DNA from: Syngnathus acus
Taxonomy: Eukaryota; Chordata; Actinopteri; Syngnathiformes; Syngnathidae
NCBI RefSeq assembly: GCF_901709675.1
Contig: NC_051107.1
Location: 1,419,501-1,483,500, forward strand
Direction: 5' to 3'
DNA length: 64,000 nt
Positions 50,201 through 60,446 of the stretch are shown here, one piece after another; the stretch's first letter is position 1, and every line of letters starts with the position of its first letter. The translations under genes and the position numbers were made by a program. The notes below the pieces were generated by a model. It saw only the letters and a program-made list of their open reading frames with translations. It searched no databases and was not told the DNA's origin.

Positions 50201-51501
50201 ATTGGCTGGGTGTATGGTAGGTAGTTTATAACGAATACTGAGTGATTTGCATTCAATGATTCTCACTAACAGGCGCCGATCGTTTCTTGGACAACATTGA
50301 GGACATGATCGGGTACCGTCCGTTTCCCGTGCTCAAGTACTGCTGGTTGTTCGTCACGCCGCTGCTCTGCTTGGTGAGGCCGTTTTCCTCGGTCACTTCC
50401 TGTTGTTGGCGTCACATTGACTGACTGACACTGAATTTCAGGTCATCATGCTGTTCGACCTGGTCCAGACGCACTCGCTGATGGTGTATGACTACCAGCT
50501 GGGCAGCTGGGGCTTGGCCATTGGGTCACTGCTCATCCTCCTGCCGCTCATCTGCATACCGGTGTTCATCCTTGTCTCGTTGGGCAAGGTGAGTGCTCGC
50601 CATTACAGTACAAGCAAAACTAGGATTTTTTTACACCCCAATTTTTTTTTCAAATGAACATTTAGAATATGTTCCCTATAGGGGACTGTGGGAAATGTGG
50701 GACAAAAATACCTATGAAAATAAAAAAATACATAAAAGTCAATTATAGATGGCCAAACACCTGGGGGCCTAAGCATATTACTTGTCGATTAATCGATTAA
50801 TTTTGCCAGCTCTACTTAATCTATGATTTAATTAAACTGTACCGCACATTACAAATTCTGTAAATAATGTGTGTTAAAGTATTTTTAGGACTAGGCTAGT
50901 CGAACTCGCCAAAACAGGTTCCCACTATTGAAATAGGTATACAGTAATCCCTCGTTTATCGCGGATAATTGGTTCCAAAAACCACCCGCGATAAGTGAAA
51001 TCCGCGAAGTACGGTCACCAACAAGAAGTACTGGGCAGGCTAACGAGTTAGCGGAAAGATGCTAATTCGCGATCGTGCTAACACGCGAAAACGGACTTCT
51101 AAAGGAATGTAAACGAACATTTGGAGCAATACTACATTGTCCTAAAGGTTAGGCACGTTTCCTCAATTTAGAAGTTTTATTTTGACTTTTAAATGTTTTT
51201 TTTAATTTTGAAAAAAAAAAACGCGATGTAGTGAAGCCGCGATAAACGAAACGCGAAGTAGCGAGGGATCACTGTACTGTACAGAACAAAAAAAAAAATC
51301 CCTCCATGTTCTCATCTTCTTCTCGTAAACTCTTATCCACCCAATCAGACTCCCCAGAACATGACGACGTCATCTGACGATTTGCGCCAGGCCCGACCTC
51401 ACAATCCCGCCCTGACCTTGTGCGGCCTCGTCGTCCAGGGGCCTGCCCGAGCCAGGCTGCCGAGAGAAGGCATTAAGAAGTCGGAAGTCACCGGTGTTTA
51501 A
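41211..51501 (+). CDS. SLC6 transporter, GAT2/BGT1 branch (slc6a12/slc6a13-like)
   Basis: Fifteen coding exons: 41211-41400, 42258-42392, 43240-43380, 43496-43613, 44643-44696, 45102-45231, 46058-46192, 48803-48906, 48973-49097, 49249-49361, 49486-49623, 50114-50216, 50273-50373, 50442-50588 and 51349-51501; 628 residues. It is a sodium- and chloride-coupled 12-helix plasma-membrane carrier, likely for GABA, betaine or taurine. TM1 has [20 protein letters not shown] (the Glu marks the GAT2/GAT3/BGT1 branch), and the second extracellular loop has the CDNWWNTENC cysteine pair and four N-glycosylation sequons (NWS, NIS, NAT, NES). TM6 reads [18 protein letters not shown] with Gln as in BGT1, and TM8 reads LGLDTQF where most relatives have DSQ. 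Intron 10 starts with GC. The C-terminus VTGV is a possible class I PDZ ligand. It is diverged from both human genes, so I give no symbol; slc6a13l is one candidate. Confidence 0.88.
41722..41905 (-). repeat. dispersed AATCGATTAATCG repeat, copy 8 (partial)
   Basis: Starts GGTGTCAAAATTAATCGATC and carries the shared GATGATCTTTTGCGTTAAAT / ACATTTGCAAACATCTGTGA interior, then fades. It lies in intron 1 of the first SLC6 gene. Confidence 0.55.
41986..41999 (+). promoter_or_regulatory. CTCF-like motif, one mismatch
   Basis: CCACCTGGGGGCAG fits 13 of 14 core positions (T at position 6). It is in intron 1 of the first SLC6 gene. Confidence 0.3.
43065..43078 (+). promoter_or_regulatory. CTCF-like motif, full consensus match
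   Basis: CCACTAGAGGGCAC fits all 14 positions of CCASYAGRKGGCRS. It lies in intron 2 of the first SLC6 gene, about 160 bases before exon 3. Confidence 0.45.
45243..45690 (+). repeat. diverged tandem repeat, period about 185 bp
   Basis: Two and a half head-to-tail copies share GTAGACCCACAAAAAAACTC / GTAGACCCACCAAAAAATCT, GTTTGCCATTTTGGTTTG / GTCTGTCATTTTGGTTTG, and TCAGCCCTCAAAAG / TCAGCCCTCAAAAC. This wording is familiar from a dispersed teleost repeat that often occurs as short tandem blocks. It is in intron 6 of the first SLC6 gene. Confidence 0.7.
45898..45911 (+). promoter_or_regulatory. CTCF-like motif, one mismatch
   Basis: CCAGTAGGTGGCGA fits 13 of 14 core positions. It is in intron 6 of the first SLC6 gene. 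Confidence 0.3.
46546..47332. mobile_element. non-autonomous TIR element (GGCCCGAATATAAGACGA family)
   Basis: The left end is TACCGTATTGGCCCGAATAT and the right end, read in reverse, is TATACCGTTTTGGCCCGAAT, so the two ends are inverted repeats of at least 25 bases and continue into AAGACGA. Length about 787 bases with no transposase frame. TA bases at the borders suggest a TA target duplication. The interior from 47020 to 47230 is clearly more GC-rich than the rest. It is in intron 7 of the first SLC6 gene; superfamily not assigned. Confidence 0.75.
48466..48779. mobile_element. hAT-type non-autonomous element, copy 1
   Basis: It begins CACTGGTGTCAAACCCAAGG and ends AAGTTTTGACACTGCTG, short inverted ends that match the copy at 55024-55244. 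Both have the interior GGCCCGGGGGCCAGATAYGG and GCAAAGACAAATTGTGCATC. CAGTGGTGTCAAAC-type ends are usual for hAT elements. It ends only 23 bases before SLC6 exon 8. Confidence 0.75.
49419..49463 (+). mobile_element. SINE tail fragment
   Basis: TGTGTGTGTGACGATCATTG followed by GGACTTT and a run of A is the exact 3' end of the SINE at 4487-4790, read on the opposite strand, with the head missing. It is a severely 5'-truncated copy. It ends 22 bases before SLC6 exon 11. Confidence 0.75.
50777..50818 (+). repeat. dispersed AATCGATTAATCG repeat, terminal remnant
   Basis: Only the right end is left (CTTGTCGATTAATCGATTAA ... TTTTGCCAGCTCTA), in intron 14 of the first SLC6 gene. Confidence 0.5.
50942..51274. 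mobile_element. mariner-type TIR element (MITE)
   Basis: Left end CAGTAATCCCTCGTTTATCG and right end, in reverse, CAGTGATCCCTCGCTACTTC are inverted repeats, with TA on both outer sides. Inner repeats of GCGATAAGTGAAATCCGCGA / GCCGCGATAAACGAAACGCG also pair. About 333 bases, no coding capacity. It is in intron 14 of the first SLC6 gene, about 75 bases before the last exon. Confidence 0.8.
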
Positions 51502-54500
51502 AGGCCGGCTGACATCATCTTGTGTGTTTACAGTTCAAGCAGGTATTCAGGGACCTATTAATTGACCTATTTCTTATCTTACATCGTTAACATATCCTGA
51601 ATCATGAACATATTGTAGCCACCATTTTGATAGGGACTCGCGAAATTCAGCAAGAAACTAGACCCCCACCACTAAACTATGGAGGCGGCAAATGTCCTAA
51701 AATCGAGCCACTATCAATCCACATTAGTTTCATTGGACATTATCAGTTGGTGGCGGTAATCCGCCATGACGATGGTTTGCCAATAGCCAACAAGACTCGC
51801 AGAAGAAGAACGAGGTTGGACCAAATTAGATACTAATTAGATACAGTTGTGGTTTGTGCTCATATATTCCACATTTAATCATTATGTGGTGGGCAAATAT
51901 TATGACTGTTTGTTAACTACAATGCTGTTATACAATACGGTTCTTTTTTCTGAAGAAAAAAAAAATCACCTGGGTGTTATTTTGTGGGAGACTGGAGCAG
52001 AGTGATTTAATTTCCATTCATTTCAATGGGAAATGATGACTTATTGTGTTTTTGAGAAACAAGCATCACTCAAGGTACCACTCTGGTTCATGGTGGCAAA
52101 GCACTACTTTTGTTTGGACGAAGCTCCTCAATTCACTTCTACTTAGTTCCATGGCACCAAAATTGTGCCAAATCAATTTTTTTGTTTTAATAATGAAGGA
52201 TAGTTTCTAAAGACATTTTTTAAATGTTAGCATGGCGCGAAATAATTACCCCATGAGGTACGTGAGTATTTAGGTTTTTTTTAATCTCATGTAGACACCA
52301 ATTTATTATTCTGTCTTTGATACATGTATTATAAACATATATAATGCTTCCAACATATAACTTTCAGCACTTTTGTCATGTCCATATTCTGTATTACATA
52401 CGTTAACTGTATATAACATGTAACATAACACATCTGACCACATTCTTTTGTATTGAATGTGAGTGTGTATGCATGTGTGTGTACGGCCAAAGTCGGTCAT
52501 GTGTGTGTGATGTGAAGCGGCATTCGATGAACAGATGATTCTGTTTGATTGGTTGCCCCACAATTTGAGGGAAGACAATTAATCCTCGTTGTGTGTGCTT
52601 GTACAAATGCTGGCTTGCATTACGCATACATGTGTTTGTATTGTGTGGTCAACTGTATGAACTTTTTGATTATTCCAATAAATAACGTGATTATCATGTT
52701 GCCGCTCAGCGCGTCCGTTTAGTCACGGCTCGCTTTGATGGGGTTTCCGTAGCAACGGCATCTCTGCGGCATTCGGGCTTATTAATTAGGGACTTGGCAT
52801 AAACACATAGATTGGAGAGAATGATAGCGCAGCAGGTAGATGAAATGAGAACAGGGGAAATTTGAAGTGTTACTGATTATAACCAGCTCAATATTTCCAC
52901 TTCCTGTATATGTGATAGCCACGCATCCCGATATTTCTTTTTCTAGAGATGATAACGTATTCGTTAAATAACACTTATTCCTGCAAGCCAAAAAATAAAG
53001 ATAACTTTGATGTTTTTTGGGGTATTTTTTTAAGTGATAAATAATTTGCAAGCAATTGATTAAATCTAATGACAATGACAGCAAATTTGCCACATACTGT
53101 AACTAATCATGGGGCTTTTTATTTTTGGTTTATTTATTTATTTTTTATTATACTTTTTTTCCCAGCATTTCTCAATTTACAAAAACATGAAGCATGCTTG
53201 AGCTTTAATTTCCATAACAGAAGACGGATGAGCCCTTTCACAATGTACCGGCGCACTGATTTTTCAAATGACAAGATGAGATCCCATTGAAAGCACTTAA
53301 TGAGGCTCCCTCCATATCGTTGTCATCTCGCACCAAAATGGCTGCCGGGCTTACGGCTGTCAGAGCTGGTTTCCATCAGTGTGTTTACTAGGCTGCCGAT
53401 CGATGAGGCTTAATTTTGATCCCCCCGAGTGTCGCTCGCAAAGATAATCGGGGCTGATTACGTTCTGGAGGCGCTGCCGCCGAGAACATAAATGAAAGTC
53501 AAAGTGACGATTGCCGTCTTGTGATGTCATGAATTACAAACTTATTTTCATCCAGTTGACAAGTGGCACCGTTCAGCCGAGGAACATTTGGCACCGTGGG
53601 GCAACTGTTTCTCGGTGTCAGACTTCCCGGCCTCTTCCCTGACATGGAGGATAAATGGCAGCCATTCATACAAATACAGAGGCGCCTTGCGATAGAAGCG
53701 ACCCAACTTTCTCGTCTTTAAGAAACATACTCGAACACAAACAGTGGCGAAACATAAAGTGGACCAAGTTGGATAGCTTGGCAACAAAATAGGCCGACAT
53801 CTTTTTTTTTGTGATACCCTGACTTGGAGGCATATATTCTTTATCCTCTGCAAATAACAACTACCATTACCACAACTATGACCTTCTTCTTTATATGTAT
53901 TTTACTGCCCTTATGTGGCCAAGTCAAGCACCAGAAGGAACAATTGATGCTGATTTATTGAAAAAAAAAAAATTTTTGGGAAGGTGCTAGAACGGATTAA
54001 TGGCGTTTCCATTTGTTTCAATGAGGATAGATGATTTGAGATGTATTTTGATCAGCAAGCGTGGTCACGGGATGAATTGAACTTTCAAGGCACTACTGTA
54101 CATGTTGACCTGCAGCAGTAGGGACATGAAATAATCGAACAATACCATCTTTGCGTGTACTTAAAAGCCCAGAGGTGATTTTGAAAAGTGTGTTTTGATT
54201 TATTTTCGATTGGAAAGGGGATTTCCGAGTGCATTCTGTTGGAATACCGCAAGCCATGAAAAAAAGGAAAACTTGCAAATCATGAACTAAACTGCTGCCT
54301 TCAAGGCCCTCGATAAATAATGGCACACGATCAGAAAAACTCACCTCGGGGCTCTGCTGGGAAGACTTTCAACATAATTTTTGAAACAAAACATGTAGAA
54401 ATATTTATCCTGTCGCTTCTCAATGTCTGTTTAAGCTCATTGCATTTAATAATGTTCCAATCAAAACGTCTCTTTTAAACTGGCCAGAGTGGACGTTTGG

Positions 54501-55023
54501 CTGGTTACAGTAAATCATTTTGCTCTTTTCAAGATGAGGGCCTTTTCTATCACGGGAATACCATGGCAACCATGCTGGCAAGTTTCAAACTCTCACACAC
54601 ATATACACACAATGTACCACCACTGTGCGTGTGTGTGATCGGCATATCCCATATGGCCTCAGGCGGTCCGGGTGCTGAGCTGTAATCAAAGCAGGCACAC
54701 AGGTCGAACTTTATTAGCAACTACTCGATAGCCGCGGCTAACAAGGACAACCAGCCAGTGCGGCGATACGACAGAAACAGTGAGTGGGAAACGTCGGAGG
54801 TCTTTTCGGGAAGCGGATAGCCTCCCATGGGCCTGAGGAGGCAGCCCGAATTGACAGTTTTTTTTTTCTTTACCTTTCGGATCAAGTTGTGAAGAAGTTG
54901 ATGAGGTGGACATCTCCCAGGTAGGCTGTTCTTCCTCTTGTCATACTGTATGGCTGAGAAAGATAAAGGCATGCACGTTAATGGAGAGCAATAATAAAAT
55001 CAAAATCTGTTAGCTATCTAAAA

Positions 55024-55244
55024 CATAGGTGTTAAACTCAAGGCCCGGGGGCCAGATATGGCCCGCCAACGTCATTTTATGTGGCCCGCAAAGACAAATT
55101 GTGCATCGACTTTGTGTCATTACTAAAATTACAAATTGTCTTTATCTTTTAAAAACAGAGATATAGCTAGCATTTTTTTATTGCCCTCCGAGGGAAACTA
55201 TGAGTACAATGCGGCCTGTGACATAAATGAGTTTGACACCACTG
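55024..55244. mobile_element. hAT-type non-autonomous element, copy 2
   Basis: Starts CATAGGTGTTAAACTCAAGG and ends GAGTTTGACACCACTG. It shares its interior with the copy at 48466-48779 but is internally shorter. Confidence 0.75.
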
Positions 55245-55390
55245 ATCTACAAGTTACTTTCCTTTTTTTGATCCAAATGGATTTTACTTTTTGACATTTT
55301 TTCCCTTATTAAAGAGTCATCTAAATTTCAAGTATGGATCATTTGCATCACTGCACAATGTCTTTTCATGAGCATCAATCAGCAACTACC

Positions 55391-55398
55391 TATAAATA
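55391..55398 (+). promoter_or_regulatory. possible TATA box for the GAT1-like gene
   Basis: TATAAATA stands 353 bases before the start codon at 55751. If used, transcription would begin near 55420. It is a plain sequence match in A/T-rich DNA. Confidence 0.25.
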
Positions 55399-55750
55399 TT
55401 GCATCTATGTGATTGCTCATTCAGTGCAGTGATCAAATGAAAAGTAGCGACGTGAACATTTTCTAGGCCAATCAATCACTGGCAAATGTTTTCCTCTCAG
55501 TGTGCCAATTTCTTGATCAAATGATGTCATCCAGAATTGGAATACAAGATAGTGGGGTTGGGTGTTTGGGTGTACTGACATACATAGTTAGGAATAAATC
55601 CAGTCATGGAAACGTACCCTCCCAAGTAGAAAAGCTAAACTTGGATCATCATTTCTTTATAGCTTTTCTGCATATTCGCATCCATCTACCAAAGAACCAT
55701 AATCCAGTTTGAGAACGCCAAAGGATCCACTCTCTTAGTGGAGGTCCACC

Positions 55751-58700
55751 ATGGGCAAAACCGGACAGAGTACGGTAGACTTGAACTCACCGAGTGATGT
55801 CAAGCAAGCGGTTCCTTTTGAGGAAATGGAGCTTGCGGCACCACTTGCGGACCAAGAGAAGCAAAAAGAGGAGCCACCTGACCGAGGAAGCTGGAAGGGC
55901 AAGTTTGACTTCCTGCTTTCCTGCGTGGGGTACGCCATTGGTTTAGGGAATGTCTGGAGGTTCCCGTATTTGTGCGGCAAGAATGGCGGAGGTAAGTTCT
56001 TATCCATTGAGCCCCTGATTTTACCCAACTGATTCATCTGATTCCCGTCAAGGAGCATTCCTGATCCCGTACTTTATGACTCTGGTGTTTGCTGGGATAC
56101 CACTCTTTCTACTGGAGACGTCTCTTGGACAGTTCACCTCAGTTGGAGGTCTCGGGGTGTGGAAGCTCTTGCCGATGATGAAAGGTAAAGACCGAAGATT
56201 CCAATGACATGATAGATTCCGAGAATGGTCAAGGTAGAAACCGGCGGAATGGTTCTGGTGTGTCGGCAGGTGTTGGTCTGGCCGCAGTGGTGCTATCCTT
56301 CTGGCTCAACATCTACTACATTATCATCATAGCCTGGGCCCTCTACTACTTGTTCAACTCCTTCGGCTCGGTATGTTAGAAACAAGAATCCGCCAAGGCT
56401 TCCGTCGTTCAGATCAGGAAGTTCTGTTTCTGTGCGTGCAGGAGCTGCCCTGGCAAAACTGTGACAATCCCTGGAACACAGATAAGTGTTTCTGCAACTA
56501 CAGCCTGAAGGACACCACAAACCTGACTAGTGCTGTTACAGAGTTTTGGGAGTGAGTCTAATGTCTTGCACATCAGATTCCTAAGGGCATTTATTGGTCT
56601 TTCCCTTTCAGAGATCATTTCTGTGTTTTTATAGGCGTAACATGCACCAGTTGTCCGGTGGTCTGGAGGAACCCGGGGAACTTCGTTGGCCCCTGGTGGG
56701 CACCCTGGCACTCGCATGGGTTCTCGTCTATTTCTCAATCTGGAAGGGAGTGGAGTGGACTGGGAAGGTCAGACTGTTTTGTGTAACTATTTAAATTGAC
56801 TGATATCTGGGAATTTTATCTGTGCTCATTGGAGTACAAATGTCCACCACCAAGCATAAGGTAGAGAAAATGTCATGAGGAGTTAATTAAAACCAAACGA
56901 TGGAGATTAAACGGGGAGATGGAGGCTGATGTGAGACGATTTCCTCAATTTAGGTGGTGTACTTCTCAGCTACCTATCCCTACTTTATGCTCTTCATCCT
57001 GTTCTTCCGTGGGGTCACCCTCCCTGGAGCCATCGACGGCATCCGCTTCTACATCACCCCAGATTTCAATAAGCTCACTCGCTCAGAGGTATACCGTCCT
57101 TGGAGTATTTATTTTTGGCATCTCCTTGGTAGTAAATACTTATGTATACATGTCCAAGGTGTGGCTGGACGCCGCCACCCAAATCTTCTTCTCCTACGGC
57201 CTAGGCCTGGGCTCGCTCATTGCACTGGGCAGCTACAATAGCTACAATAACGACGTCTACAAGTATGGGCCCATCACAACCTTTTACGACGTTGGCCATT
57301 TTTTTTTTACACGTTGACGATTGTCCTGTCGTCCATTTTAGGGACTCCATCATCGTGTGTTGCATCAACTCCTTTACCAGCATGTTCGCCGGCTTTGTCA
57401 TCTTCTCTATCGTGGGCTTCATGTCGCACATCACTAAGAAGCCTGTACAGGAGCTAGCAGCTTCGGGTATTCGATTGAGATGTCGGAGTTGTGAAGTACA
57501 GCGAGCCAATAATTGAGTATTTTTGAAAACATAGGCCCTGGCTTGGCGTTTTTGGCATACCCCCAGGCAGTCACGCAGCTACCAATGTCGTCCCTGTGGG
57601 CCATCCTCTTCTTCTCCATGCTCATGATGCTGGGCTTGGACAGCCAGGTACACGCAACACAACATGTAACAGACAGACACAGGAATGACTCTTTTTCACA
57701 TCCAATCAGTTCTGCACAGTGGAAGGTTTCATCACAGCTCTGATGGATGAGTATCCATTAGTGTTAAGGAAGAGGAAGAAGGTTTTCATCTTGATCGTCT
57801 GCTTCGTGTCCTTCATCATCGGGTTCTCCAATATCACACAGGTACACGACATGACAAAACAATCTTGGTATTGGCTAAATTTGCCCCCTCCATGTCTTCC
57901 AGGGTGGCCTGTATGTGTTTAAGCTGTTTGATTATTACTCAGCCAGCGGAATGTGCCTACTCTATCTTGTCTTCTTCGAGACCGTCTCCATCGCCTGGCT
58001 TTATGGTAGGAAGCGTCCAAGCCGGTTAAACCTCATCTTTTTTGCCCTGACGTCGATTTAACGGCGCAGGAGCCGAGAGGTTCTACAACGACATCGAGGA
58101 CATGATCGGCTACCGACCCTGCATTTGGTGGAAGCTCTGTTGGAAGTTTTTCACGCCACTCATCTGCCTGGTAGGCGAACAGGAAATTATTTCATTGACT
58201 CGACCTCTGTGACATCAATCTGTCAGTATCATGGTGACAATCAATACGTCTGGTATTATCGTGGTAAGAAACAGGTCAACATGATTATATACAGTAGTTA
58301 CAGCTGCATTGGTGTTGATGGAATTAACAACAGGTGCACAAGAGGGGCAACAACGAGATGGTCCCCAAAACAGGACTGGTTTTGCAGATGGAGACCATTT
58401 CAAGTTCCTCCCTCTTGATCTTTTTTAACTGTTTTTCCACAAGTGTTGGCTTTAGCTAGAGTCATTATCACGACTGGGAGCATGAGGCGATTTCTTAACC
58501 TTCCTGAGGTTGCGCAGATTGTCCAACTCCTCCAGGATGGCACATCCATGCGTGCTGTTGCAAGAAGATTTGATGTGTCTCCCAGTACAATCTCCAGAGC
58601 ATGGAGGAGATTCCAGGAGACAGGCAGTTACTCTAGGAGAGCTGGACAGGGCCGTAGACGGTCCTCATTCCATCAGCAGGACCGATATCTGCTACTTTGT

Positions 58701-60279
58701 GCAAGGAGGAACAGGTTGAGCACTGCCCGAGCCCTACAGAATGACCTCCAGCAGGCTACTGGTGTGAATGTCTCTGCCCAAACAGTCAGAAACAGACTTC
58801 ACAAGGGTGGCCTCAGGGCACGACGTCCTGTAGTGTGCCCTGTGCTCATTGCTCAGCACCGTGGAGCTCGATTGGCATTTGCCATAGAACAGCAGAATTG
58901 GCAAGTCCGCCACTGGCGCCCTGTGCTTTTCACAGATGAGAGCAGGTTTACCCTGAGCATCTGTAATAGACGTGAAAGGGTCTGGAGAAGCCAAGGAGAG
59001 CGCTATGCTGCCTGCAACATCATTCAGCATGACCGGTTCGGTGGTGGGTCAGTGATGGCCTGGGGAGGCATTTCCATGGAGGGACGAACAGACCTCTACA
59101 GACTAGAGAACCGCAGTCTGACTGCCATTAGGTATTGGGATGAAATCATTGCACCCATGGTCAGACCCTACGCTGTTGCAGTAGGTCCTAGGTTCCTCCT
59201 GATCCACGACAATGCCTCATGTGGCAAGAGTATGCAGACAGTATCTGGAGGATGAAGGAATTGACACAATTGAATGGCCCTCACGATCACCTGATCTAAA
59301 CCCGATAGAACACCTCTGGGACATAATGTTTCGGTCCATCCGACGCCGCCAGGTTGCTCCTCAGACTTTACAGGAGCTCACTGATGCCCTTGGAGGACAT
59401 CCCACAAGACACCCTCCGTCGTCTCATTAGGAGCATGCCGCGACGTTGTCAAGCATGCATACAAGCACGTGGGGGGCCACACAAGATATTGAAAATAATT
59501 TTGAGTTGCAGAAATTCAATTTAGGCAAAATGGACAAGCCTGCCACATCATTTTTTCACTTTGACTTTTGGGGTGTCTATATACTGAGCCCTCTGTAGGC
59601 TGGAAACTTTTATTTCCATCAAAAGATGTGGCATCCTTTTGTCCTGTTATGGAAAGGCTTGACCTTTCATATTTATGTTCAATAAAGAGTTAGATAAATA
59701 AAATAGAACAAATATTATTGCATATAAATGTGCAAAACAAAGAATTTGTTGAAGTGAACATAAAATAATGGTCAATTGATAGGCTAGTTTTCCTAGCCTA
59801 GCTGCTAGCTCGTCATGGACGAACCAGACACCCCAAAGATCTGAGGACAGTTCTGCCCAGGTAATTGTAAAAAAAACAACAACACACATCTCTGTATAAT
59901 TCAAACATCTTTGCTTACAGGGCGTGTTTACCTTCAGCGCTGTGGAGATGACACCCCTGACTCTGGGCAAGTACGTGTACCCCGTGTGGGGCCAAACCAT
60001 CGGCTGGTTCATGGCCTTGTCCTCCATGGTGCTCATCCCGGGCTACGTCATCTATATGCTGTACACCACGCCGGGATGCATCAAGGAGGTACAGGGTCAC
60101 CCTTGACCTTTCTCTCTCCCCCCCTACTCGGAAATGACGCAGGGAGTTAATAGAAACAATAAATATTGCTCTTTTGTGACCTTCAGCGCTGGAAGAGGAT
60201 GACGACGTCACAGCAAGACAAGCCATCGGGTCACGATGGGTTCATGCATACTGGGAATGTTGGTGAAGCTCTCGTCTAG
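55751..60279 (+). CDS. slc6a1l: GAT1-type GABA transporter (slc6a1-like)
   Basis: Fourteen coding exons: 55751-55991, 56053-56184, 56270-56370, 56442-56551, 56635-56767, 56954-57088, 57159-57262, 57342-57466, 57535-57647, 57710-57841, 57903-58005, 58070-58170, 59921-60088 and 60187-60279; 596 residues (human GAT1 599). It should be a sodium- and chloride-coupled GABA uptake carrier of neurons or glia. TM1 [20 protein letters not shown] is the GAT1 form (Tyr where GAT2/BGT1 have Glu). Further GAT1 wording: [19 protein letters not shown], the cysteine pair [10 protein letters not shown] with sequons NYS and NLT, TM6 [18 protein letters not shown], and the TM8 sodium site [13 protein letters not shown]. 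The C-terminus GEALV is a possible PDZ ligand. Most introns are under 100 bases, but intron 12 is 1.75 kb because of a Tc1 insertion. It lies in tandem behind a GAT2/BGT1-like gene. The symbol follows fish usage for a third slc6a1-type locus; a different numbering is possible. Confidence 0.9.
58200..59660 (+). mobile_element. inactive Tc1-like element in intron 12 of the GAT1-like gene
   Basis: The body carries a nearly complete Tc1 transposase in the same direction as the host gene, followed by the usual tail (CACTTTGACTTTTGGGGTGT, CATCAAAAGATGTGGCATCC). I could not find matching TIRs, so the outer borders are approximate and one or both ends may be lost. It accounts for almost all of the 1.75-kb intron. 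It is a different Tc1 lineage from the element at 18482-19776. Confidence 0.85.
58482..59492 (+). pseudogene. Tc1 transposase with at least two frameshifts
   Basis: The frame from 58482 encodes a helix-turn-helix pair ([38 protein letters not shown]), a GR-rich linker, the first catalytic Asp (VLFTDESRF) and the second (LLIHDNA). Near 59215 a small deletion shifts the frame. The third part ([20 protein letters not shown]) holds the final Glu. A second deletion near 59390 shifts the frame again before [14 protein letters not shown]. All DDE residues survive, but no intact protein can be made. Confidence 0.9.
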
Positions 60280-60440
60280 CCCCCCCCGTCCTCCTCTTGT
60301 GTTATCCCTAGAATAATAATCACGCTGTCAGGACAGATTTAGTGAGATTTGACACTTGGATGTAACGACTTGCTGTGACATTTTAAAGCTTTAAAAAGGG
60401 AAATTTTGTCGATAACTGTGATTCTAGGCCATCATATGGT

Positions 60441-60446
60441 AATAAA
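60441..60446 (+). terminator. probable poly(A) signal of the GAT1-like gene
   Basis: AATAAA followed by a T-rich stretch, 162 bases after the stop codon. Confidence 0.55.

Larger units (their letters stand above)
51502..55750. other. interval between the two SLC6 genes
   Basis: An AATAAA at 52677-52682, about 1.2 kb after the stop, could end the first transporter's transcript. The segment 51700-51840 (GGTGGCGGTAATCCGCCATG ... CGCAGAAGAAGAACG) resembles a common teleost repeat, but I could not delimit it. A hAT-type element is at 55024-55244. The part 53330-53650 is less A/T-rich and lacks recognisable repeats. No coding exon is seen. Confidence 0.45.
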
